Of a stretch of DNA of 64,000 nt, positions 55,677 to 62,500 are shown in pieces (the first letter of the stretch is position 1; each line of letters opens with the position of its first letter). This DNA comes from Cladocopium goreaui (Eukaryota; Sar; Dinophyceae; Suessiales; Symbiodiniaceae), in assembly GCA_947184155.2 (NCBI GenBank), contig CAMXCT020004002.1, positions 432,863 to 496,862 of the forward strand, written 5' to 3'. Under the pieces are notes generated by a model. It did no database searches. It was not told the DNA's origin and saw only the letters and a program-made list of their open reading frames with translations. Both the position numbers and the translations under genes were made by a program.

Positions 55677-56284
55677 GTAGGATTTACCCTATAGGAATGG
55701 GTGAAATAGGTGTTTAACCAACAAGAAAAACGGGATTTCTAGTTGATATATCTGATTTTATGGTAGTGAAGTTGGATATTATTAACTAGTTTAGGCATGG
55801 TTTGTTCATGGGCTGAAACCACATCAACAAACATTCTTGCGGGGCCCCTCTTGGTAGGTATTTTGTTTACAGTTTGAGCCAATACATTTATACCCGCCTT
55901 CATAGGCATCCTGTTAATTGTGGGTTAGTATAACAGAGAGTACAACCCCCTGCAATAAGCAATCAACCGGGGTAGTTTGAAGGCTCAAATGGGTTGATTC
56001 AATATTTGTATGGATCAAAATTGAAACCTGGGTACGATTCTTTTTCCATCAGCAGTAGTCACTCATCACATTTTCTGGTAACCAAGTTTGATCCACAACC
56101 ATAATACCCAGATAGGAAATATATGGAAATATGCGTACAGCTACATATTGATCTACATGCTGGAGGTGTTTTTTTCCATCTCATCGACGTCAAACATTCG
56201 TCTGGGTAAGTAAACGATCGACCTGACCGGCCGACCTCAGCATAGAAAAAATAAAGAGTTACCAAAATTGCCTGTGATACAAGT

Positions 56285-56375
56285 TTCGGAATTTAATTGA
56301 TATACATATATATATAATACATATATATATATACATTTATATATAATACATATATATATAATACATATATGTCAG
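56285..56375. repeat. ATATATAATACATA microsatellite
   Basis: TATATATAATACATATATAT units in tandem. Confidence 0.75.
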
Positions 56376-56471
56376 TTGTCAGTTGTCCTTTATCATTATC
56401 TCTTATTTGTAGAATATGTAGTAACCCCTATATTGGCCCAGATCACTCTAAACATTCCGCCCCTTTTGGAG

Positions 56472-56562
56472 GCGATTGGAAGGGAATGATATCACCCGAA
56501 CGTCGCTGTTCAACGCCTTGCGGGGCCGCTGGGCGCCCGCTCTCTCGCTGCTGTCGAACAAG
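56472..56562 (+). CDS. PPR exon, SLFNALRGRWAPALSLLSNK
   Basis: Acceptor TTTTGGAG|G and donor AACAAG|GTGCGG. It reads LEGNDITRTSLFNALRGRWA then PALSLLSNK, a compact PPR unit, phase 2 to phase 0. It joins 57570 in frame. Confidence 0.7.
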
Positions 56563-57288
56563 GTGCGGTGTGGTCGTGACTGGAAAAGATGCAACGAAAT
56601 GCAGGTTGATCCAGCAGTAGATGGATGTTTTAGCCAACTTGAGTTTCAATCAGCAAAATATGGACCAAACACTGGAGTTCAATCAAAATTAATCATGTTT
56701 ACCAGCAAAATGTTGATTTTACCCAACAGTATATAGTTGGATGATCTAACCAACAAGAATCGGGTTTTGACCAGCAAAAGGTTGATTTACAAATAAAATG
56801 GATGCTTAACCAGCAAGACTCATTTGTTTTTCAACAGAATGCAAATTCACCCAGCAAGAAAGAGGCTTCGAACCCCTCTTGTGGCCCTTTGTGGCTACTT
56901 CAAACCACCATTTTCCCATAAAACCGGCATGAGTTCCATAAATCCCGCCATGTTTCCCATGGTTTTTCCCACTTAAACCACACCCCCCTTCTAGGTGCAT
57001 CCCAGTTCGCGTTTCATAAGCCATATATACTATTGGTCTATATCCAACTGCATTGTAACCGTATTTCTAACTATGATGTTTCTTGATGCTTCACCATTTT
57101 CTCCTAGTTTTCCCCTAAACCCACCAAGTCAGGATCCACTTGGAGGATCCCTTAGTAAGTGCTTAGTACCCCTGGTGATACGGTGGATGGAGGAAATCCT
57201 GCACCACCGATGGTTGAAACCCTAGAAATAGTGGGATGTTTACCACCGTTTTCAACTGTTGATTCGGCTTTCGCTGGCCCATCCACAG

Positions 57289-57317
57289 TACCCTCTGGTA
57301 AACTAACATAACTATGG
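57289..57317. mobile_element. Family 1 element, solo left end
   Basis: TACCCTCTGGTAAACTAACA and then ATAACTATGG; the rest is not recognisable. Confidence 0.5.
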
Positions 57318-57404
57318 ATGGTTGATAGATGGTTTATCCCAGTATTTGTAGGGTTTCAACCATCCAAGGTTATCCTTAGTACCCCTGGTGATAAGTCCCC
57401 GATT

Positions 57405-57541
57405 CCTACAGGATGGGGCCCCCAAGATAGCTAAGTTGCCTGAAAAAAGTGGCTTTATGGTAGATATAACGAACTAGTTCATAGGGCTTATTTCATGGTT
57501 TATAAACCCACTTTTTTCACTGGGGGGCCCCATCCTGTAGG
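57405..57541. mobile_element. Family 3 element, diverged copy
   Basis: CCTACAGGATGGGGCCCCC and GGGGGGCCCCATCCTGTAGG; inner arms GAAAAAAGTGG and CCACTTTTTTC. It ends 28 bp before the PPR exon at 57570. Confidence 0.65.
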
Positions 57542-57569
57542 CTTATCCCACCCTGGTGGGATCCCCCAG

Positions 57570-57664
57570 GGCCCGGCGAACATCATCACTGTGGGCGCTG
57601 CGCTCCATGCCATCCGCCGCTGGCCATGGACAATGCAGCTGCTGCAGCGACTGCCGGAGACCGG
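57570..57664 (+). CDS. PPR exon, IITVGAALHAIRRWPWTMQL
   Basis: Acceptor CCCCCAG|G and donor GACCGG|GTGACC. It reads GPANIITVGAALHAIRRWPW, then TMQLLQRLPET (V-x-x-A-L-x-A-x-x-x-W-x-x-x-L-x-L-L). Phase 0 in, phase 2 out. No later PPR exon was found before the retrotransposon. Confidence 0.75.
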
Positions 57665-57720
57665 GTGACCTAAAAAAAGTGGGAGAAGTCGGTCCAGAAA
57701 TCATGAAACAATGGGAGAAT

Positions 57721-57826
57721 TACCCTCTGGTAAACTAACATAGCTATTAAAAATGGCCATTTATACTGGATTTTCCCATTAATAGCATGGTGATTTTCCA
57801 TAGCTATGTTAAATTACCAGAGGGTA
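57721..57826. mobile_element. Family 1 element, full copy
   Basis: TACCCTCTGGTAAACTAACA to TGTTAAATTACCAGAGGGTA. It starts 56 bp after the last PPR exon. Confidence 0.85.
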
Positions 57827-57837
57827 TCGAATTATGG

Positions 57838-57895
57838 GATAATCCTTCTGATTGACTTTCATATTTTTCAGAGGGGTAGCTATACCACCAACCAG
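57838..57895. mobile_element. Family 2 element, right half only
   Basis: ATTGACTTTCATATTTTTCAG followed by AGGGG and TACCACCAACCAG; the left half is replaced by the family 1 element next to it. Confidence 0.6.
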
Positions 57896-58169
57896 TTCTG
57901 GACTATAGAATGACTATGGGATAATAATGCGAAGAATGATCTTTATAGTCCAGAACTTATAGCTATCTTTATATTATAAGTGCAATAACTATACAATATA
58001 AATCTGGAATGTAATGAAATAACAATGAATGGGATAACAAAAGATGGTTAGTAATATCACGAAAGTTGGTCCACAAAACCATCATGCAATGGGATATACA
58101 ATGGAATGGTTTATTAAGTGGCAAAACATGATTGAAAAATGGTGGCATTTGATTAAGGATATGATGGGG

Positions 58170-58290
58170 ATATGACGGGATACACATATACACATATACA
58201 CATATACATTTATACATACATATATAGATATATAGATATATAGATATATAGATATATAGACATATAGATATATAGATATGCATATACGTA
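58170..58290. repeat. ACACATATAC then TATAGA microsatellite
   Basis: CACATATACACATATACA and TATATAGATATATAGATA runs immediately upstream of the retrotransposon. Confidence 0.8.
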
Positions 58291-58292
58291 TA

Positions 58293-58613
58293 TTGTGAAC
58301 GATCTCATTTCACTTCCATGCCTGTCAGGGTTTCTTGGAAGGCCACACAGCCTTGCGAATATCCTGCGATTGCCGCAGGGATCACCGGCTCAGAGAGCCC
58401 TTAGGCGCAGTGGAGGGTGGGTTTTCCGATCCCATTGGAGAGCCATATCAAGGTGCTACAGACGGCCGAGGCAGGCCATCTTTTTGGCAACTGGAGCTGT
58501 GGTGACAGCAAGGCATTTTGGGCGAAAACAAAGCTGCGAGGCCGCAGCGGCTTGGTGTTTGTGGCAGGGTCCACATCCGTGTTTTTTCTGGTTGAGTTGC
58601 TACCGCATTTACA
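58293..58613 (+). repeat. Candidate 5' LTR
   Basis: The right edge is placed at CATTTACA, one base before the primer-binding site. The left edge at TGTGAACG is a guess from the near-complementary ends TGTGAA/TTTACA. Without the 3' LTR neither length nor edges can be confirmed. The first bases could include a last PPR exon (after CTGTCAG| at 58327). Confidence 0.3.
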
Positions 58614-58614
58614 T

Positions 58615-58626
58615 TGGTAGCGGAGC
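58615..58626 (+). promoter_or_regulatory. Primer-binding site, initiator tRNA-Met type
   Basis: TGGTAGCGGAGC closely resembles the plant and animal copia sites complementary to the 3' end of initiator tRNA-Met (TGGTATCAGAGC, TGGTAGCAGAGC). It lies one base after a CA that would end the 5' LTR. Priming by this tRNA is inferred. Confidence 0.5.
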
Positions 58627-58716
58627 CTCCGACAGCCGTCGGGGGTATCCAGGAAGCTACCTTGGTGCAAAGCTGACGATTTGCCTGCGGCACAACCGAG
58701 CAGGTGAGTCAGTGCC

Positions 58717-61700
58717 ATGCCGTCGGGTAGTGACGGAGCATCTGGAACGGAAGCATCCGAAGCTGTCGGGGGGACCATCTCTTCACAGCTTGCCTACCTG
58801 GTGCCCAGTTTTGATCCGAGTAAAGACGATTTGCAACTCTATCAGCAGAAGGTCCAACTTGTGTTTGCAGTCTGGCCTCCATCCAAATTGTCGGAGTTGA
58901 TCACACGGTTGATACTGAATACGTCAGGGACAGCATTCTCCAAGTTGCAGCTGCATCATGCCGAGCTGTGCATCAATGAGGAGAAAGGTATCAAACGTTT
59001 GATCGAGCTTCTTGGAGGCCACTGGGGAAAGACAGGGTTGGAACGAAGATACTCAGATGCCGAAAAGGCCCTTTTTCAGTGTTCTCAGCTTGGAGATGAA
59101 AGCCATGATAGCTACCTAGCACGTGCAGATGTTCTCTGGACGCGTCTTTTGGCGCAGAAACTGACCTTTGAAGACCTCCAGGCGTATGTGACCCTTAGGG
59201 GAGCCCAGCTGTCAAGCGATGACAAGAAACGGGTAATCATTGACAGTGACAATTCCCTGGAAGGAAAACTAACCATGGTCAAGGTGACGGAGTCCATTCG
59301 TATGTTGGGGACGTCCTTTTTCCAAGAAATGACAGGTGCCGGCAAAAAAGGTGCCAAATCGAAGGTGTACGATCAGTCAATTTTGGTCGCTGAGGATGAA
59401 CCAACAGGTGATACTGAGGATTCCATTCACGTTGCAGGTCATGACGAAGTTGCCGAAGATGACTTCATTGAGAGTCTGGCCCAGGAGGGCGATGAGGACG
59501 CAGTGTTCGTAGCAGATTTCGAAACAGCAGCAACAGATGTGATTCAAGGTGACGAAGACTTAGCTGCAGCGTTTTCCTCGTACATAGAAGCCCGCAGAAA
59601 GCTGAGTGAGAAATACCGAGCAAGGGGTTTTTGGCCCATCTCCTCCAAGGGGAAATCTAAGGGATTCAAAGGAAAATCCAAAGGCAAGCCAGCCTGGAAC
59701 AACCGGAAGACACTGCAGCAGCGCATCTTAGAGAGCAACTGCCGAGTTTGCGGCCGCAAAGGCCACTGGAAGAGCGAGTGCCCGAATCGAGGCCAATCCA
59801 ATTCAAGTGCATCCGCCTCGACGGTCCCTGTAACTCTCTCCATGGGGGTCGCATCGACAGCTGCCAGTGATGTGATGTCTGCAGAGTTCATGAGTCTTCC
59901 CGAAGTCCAACCTCCCGCACAGGACAATGTCGGAACCCACGCATTGAGTTTTGTACAGGCAGTTTTGTTCAATGCTTCAGGTGAAGTCCACGGTAAGGGA
60001 AATCCAATGAACATGAGGGATGTAAGAAATAGAATTAAGGACCGGATTAAGGGTAATCATGGTAATAATTCTAAAGTTGCCTCCCTGGTGCACAGGATTG
60101 AGAGCCGCCTGGCTTCAGCACCTGATCGGTCAACTGTGAACCGGCATGCATCCGTGTACAGAAAGCCGTTTTTGCAGACCAAGTGTTCCATGTCTCCGTG
60201 CCGCCCGAAAGTCAGCAAGTCCATTTTGGACCAATCCCATGAAACAAAGTCCATTTTGGACCCAAAGCCTGCACCGAAGGTACGTGAGCCGAAGAGCCCA
60301 ATGCCCAAGGTCAATGATGTTGCCGCCGAGATACTCTTCTCGACCCATGACACCTGGGGAATCCTAGACACGGGGGCCACCAAAACAGTTATGGGTAGTG
60401 ATTTTGTATCTGGGTTTTTGCAAAATGTTCCTGCCAAAGTCAAAAGCCAAATCCGTCGATGTCCCTGTGATGTGACTTTCAGGTTTGGAAATCAAGGAAC
60501 TCTCAAATCAGAACATGCCATGGTGGTGCCAGTATGTGGGTTTGACCTCAAGATAGCGATAGTTCCCGGTGCCACACCCTTTCTAGTTTCAAATACGCTT
60601 TTGAGAGCCTTGGAAGCCATGGTGGATACGAGTGCAAACCAGTTGATACTTCCCAAGCATCATCGAAAGATTCCCTTGAAGCTTTCCAATAAGGGTTTGT
60701 ATCTTATTGATATGAATAAGTTGTTTGAAGTGTCCACCCAAAAGAAAGGTTCCAGCTTGACAGCCGAGACTTTTGCCCAGGACGTTTCCGAAAACGCCCC
60801 AGAAAAGGATGCTGTGCAGCCCAACATGCAATCTCCAAGGGTAGCCACACAGTCATGCACAAAGGCAGGTGAGGTGAGTTCGAAAGAAACAAGCTCAATT
60901 GACACTCACAACACAAGTGAAACATGTCAATCAATACATTCAACGTCCATGACCACATGCTCCAAGTATACGTCCACACACAACATGATGTCAAGTTCAA
61001 CTCAGCCTGAAAACTCTCAGCATGAAAAGCAAGTGATGCAGACTGAGAGATCTGGATCTCAAACCGTAGCTCAGAACGAATCTCTCACGAAACCGTCCAG
61101 CAGTCATGAGCGACTGGTCCAAGCGTCTCCAACGTGTGCAAGCGGAGATGCCGAGCCAGGAAGTCGAGAGCATCGACCACCTGACCTTGGAGACACTCCA
61201 GTCAGAGAAGGTGCGTTTTGGGAAGGCTCATCAAGGGAAGACATATGCCGAAGTGTGGGACAGTGCGCCCGACTGGATCAAATGGTTCTTGGGGCACTAC
61301 CAAGAGAGCAAGGATCTGGAGCACAGAAAGATGATCAAGTTCATCAAACTCAAGATCGAGGCAGAGGAGACCGAGGGAGAACAACCAGTACAAGCACGTC
61401 CCAAGGCAAAGGCCGCTCCCAAGATCTTGACGGCGGCGTCCAAGAGTCGTCCTGCTCCACATCCCGATGCCTGTCCCGAGGAGCCAACAAGTGCAGAGAT
61501 GAGCAGCCTCCAAGCTCGAATGACCCATCTCGAGCATGCGCTGCATCAGATCTTAGTGCACTTGACGCCCAACGTGCCAGCAGATCCGGTGCCATCGACC
61601 ATGGAGGACGACCTCCCGGTGCTCCCTCTGGCATCGGAATGGGAGGATCCCTGGACAGCATGAGATCGCATGAAGAGGACTGCAACTGGGCGCTCACAGC

Positions 61701-62166
61701 AGGTGAAATTGATGTTTTTCATGAAAGTCAAAGCAATCAAGAACGTAGGTACTTTCAAAACTTGGTATCCATGATGGAAAAAGAACTTAAGATGTGTGAA
61801 GAAAACACCAAGGTTATTGGACCACCAATTGACATGTTGGAAGTATTCTGCAGTTCCGAAAGTACCCTGACGAATCAAGTAAATCAATTGGGAGGCAAAG
61901 CAATGCGCTTCGGTCTTGACCAAGGCAATCTGCAGGAAGCTGAGGGCAGAAAGAAACTGTTCGGCATGGTCTGCCGACATCGACCCAAGCATGTCTGGGT
62001 AAGTCCCACGTGTAAACCATGGTCTAAATGGTCATGCCTCAACAGCCAGAAGTCACTTGAGCAGTGGGATCGCATAAACCTGGAAAGGAAAGACATGCTT
62101 AGTCAAGTAGCTCTTTGCCTGGTCTTATGCAGACATCAGCACCGATGCAGACGCCATGCACACTGA
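58717..62166 (+). CDS. Copia gag-protease-accessory polyprotein, interrupted by TGA
   Basis: 1149 codons from the first ATG after an in-frame TGA at 58705. Residues about 30-210 resemble the UBN2/copia gag fold (YLVPSFDPSKDDLQLYQQKV, then WGKTGLERRYSDAEKALFQC). A basic GKSKGFKGKSKGK stretch precedes a CCHC knuckle at residues 342-355 (C-RV-C-GRKG-H-WKSE-C). The aspartic protease active site is D551-T-G-A in WGILDTGATKTVMG. Residues about 680-795 are Ser/Thr-rich. Residues 797-981 run over a nested ORF and look non-functional in this frame. From residue 1039 (DMLEVFCSSES) to SPTC at 1096-1099 the sequence again looks conserved. The stop at 62164 cuts the protein within that conserved segment, just before EQPKGS, which continues in the same frame. 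Confidence 0.85.
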   Translation: MPSGSDGASGTEASEAVGGTISSQLAYLVPSFDPSKDDLQLYQQKVQLVFAVWPPSKLSELITRLILNTSGTAFSKLQLHHAELCINEEKGIKRLIELLGGHWGKTGLERRYSDAEKALFQCSQLGDESHDSYLARADVLWTRLLAQKLTFEDLQAYVTLRGAQLSSDDKKRVIIDSDNSLEGKLTMVKVTESIRMLGTSFFQEMTGAGKKGAKSKVYDQSILVAEDEPTGDTEDSIHVAGHDEVAEDDFIESLAQEGDEDAVFVADFETAATDVIQGDEDLAAAFSSYIEARRKLSEKYRARGFWPISSKGKSKGFKGKSKGKPAWNNRKTLQQRILESNCRVCGRKGHWKSECPNRGQSNSSASASTVPVTLSMGVASTAASDVMSAEFMSLPEVQPPAQDNVGTHALSFVQAVLFNASGEVHGKGNPMNMRDVRNRIKDRIKGNHGNNSKVASLVHRIESRLASAPDRSTVNRHASVYRKPFLQTKCSMSPCRPKVSKSILDQSHETKSILDPKPAPKVREPKSPMPKVNDVAAEILFSTHDTWGILDTGATKTVMGSDFVSGFLQNVPAKVKSQIRRCPCDVTFRFGNQGTLKSEHAMVVPVCGFDLKIAIVPGATPFLVSNTLLRALEAMVDTSANQLILPKHHRKIPLKLSNKGLYLIDMNKLFEVSTQKKGSSLTAETFAQDVSENAPEKDAVQPNMQSPRVATQSCTKAGEVSSKETSSIDTHNTSETCQSIHSTSMTTCSKYTSTHNMMSSSTQPENSQHEKQVMQTERSGSQTVAQNESLTKPSSSHERLVQASPTCASGDAEPGSREHRPPDLGDTPVREGAFWEGSSREDICRSVGQCARLDQMVLGALPREQGSGAQKDDQVHQTQDRGRGDRGRTTSTSTSQGKGRSQDLDGGVQESSCSTSRCLSRGANKCRDEQPPSSNDPSRACAASDLSALDAQRASRSGAIDHGGRPPGAPSGIGMGGSLDSMRSHEEDCNWALTAGEIDVFHESQSNQERRYFQNLVSMMEKELKMCEENTKVIGPPIDMLEVFCSSESTLTNQVNQLGGKAMRFGLDQGNLQEAEGRKKLFGMVCRHRPKHVWVSPTCKPWSKWSCLNSQKSLEQWDRINLERKDMLSQVALCLVLCRHQHRCRRHAH
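61106..61663 (+). CDS. Nested +1-frame ORF with ExoX-C-like domain
   Basis: 185 codons, ATG to TGA, wholly inside the gag-pol ORF but in another frame, opening just after a TAG at 61067. It contains KVRFGKAHQGKTYAEVWDSA, then PDWIKWFLGHY, matching the F-G-K-x-x-G-K-T-x-x-E-V ... D-P-x-Y-x-x-W pattern of the small domain found at the C-terminus of exonuclease X-like proteins. Such domains recur in dinoflagellate retroelement polyproteins (recollection). The overlapping gag-pol frame is low-complexity here, so this frame is probably the functional one. Expression would need frameshifting, internal initiation or splicing. Confidence 0.65.
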   Translation: MSDWSKRLQRVQAEMPSQEVESIDHLTLETLQSEKVRFGKAHQGKTYAEVWDSAPDWIKWFLGHYQESKDLEHRKMIKFIKLKIEAEETEGEQPVQARPKAKAAPKILTAASKSRPAPHPDACPEEPTSAEMSSLQARMTHLEHALHQILVHLTPNVPADPVPSTMEDDLPVLPLASEWEDPWTA

Positions 62167-62500
62167 GAACAGCCCAAAGGATCTCTGATGTTCCTGTTGC
62201 CATTTCTAAGTGAACTTGACCGATACATGCTCATTGCCAAGCCCGACATGTGTGTTGCAGGAGAACTTCACGACCCCGTTAATGACAAACTCATGAAAAA
62301 AGGAATGCATATCAAAACCACTTCTCGAAACATGCAGAAGCTTTTGGACCCTTTAAGGTGCCCCGGATCCCATGATCATCAGCCCATTGAGGGAACTACC
62401 AGAGTGCATGGCCACGGAATTGCAAGATCCGAATTTTCCGAAAGGTATCCACGGAAGTTTGCACGACTGGTAGCAAAGGGAGTCCTCAAGAAAAGTTTTC
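61831..62500 (+). other. Methyltransferase-like segment of pol
   Basis: DMLEVFCSSES resembles the D-x-F-x-G-x-G motif I of C5-cytosine methyltransferases. HVWVSPTCKPWSKWS resembles motif IV (PPCQ-x-F/W-S), with Cys at residue 1099. EQP after the stop could correspond to the motif VI ENV. Cytosine methyltransferases captured by Symbiodinium copia elements have been described in the literature; whether this divergent segment is one of them is inference. Confidence 0.4.
62164..62166 (+). other. In-frame TGA interrupting pol
   Basis: Sequence continues in the same frame on both sides without indel (HAH before, EQPKGSLMFLL after). Related polyproteins, as recalled, have a hydrophobic residue at this position (H-x-H-L/W-E-Q-P). 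It is most simply a nonsense mutation; read-through is possible but unproven. Confidence 0.7.

Larger units (their letters stand above)
37523..57664 (+). other. Locus of a pentatricopeptide-repeat (PPR) gene
   Basis: This entry groups the exons listed below. Seen: about 20 short exons, each encoding part of a PPR unit with recognisable phrases such as NATMNSYG, NSAISASEKCKRW, NAAISNSAKQLRWQLAL and GAALHAIRRW. Phases agree at several joins (43933 to 45489, 49925 to 50443, 56472 to 57570). Known: PPR proteins bind organellar RNA through about 35-residue helical hairpins and act in editing, cleavage, stability or translation in plastids and mitochondria; Symbiodiniaceae carry many. Inferred: this copy is organelle-targeted, but no transit peptide was found, so the 5' end may be missing. 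Several PPR units are incomplete, so some exons were missed or the gene is decaying. Confidence 0.65.

Noticed and set aside
58295..58900. 201-codon plus-strand open frame as a host gene
   Set aside because: It runs over the candidate LTR, primer-binding site and into gag in a different frame; no recognisable domain.
59544..60014. 156-codon minus-strand open frame
   Set aside because: It is antisense to the gag zinc-knuckle and linker region.
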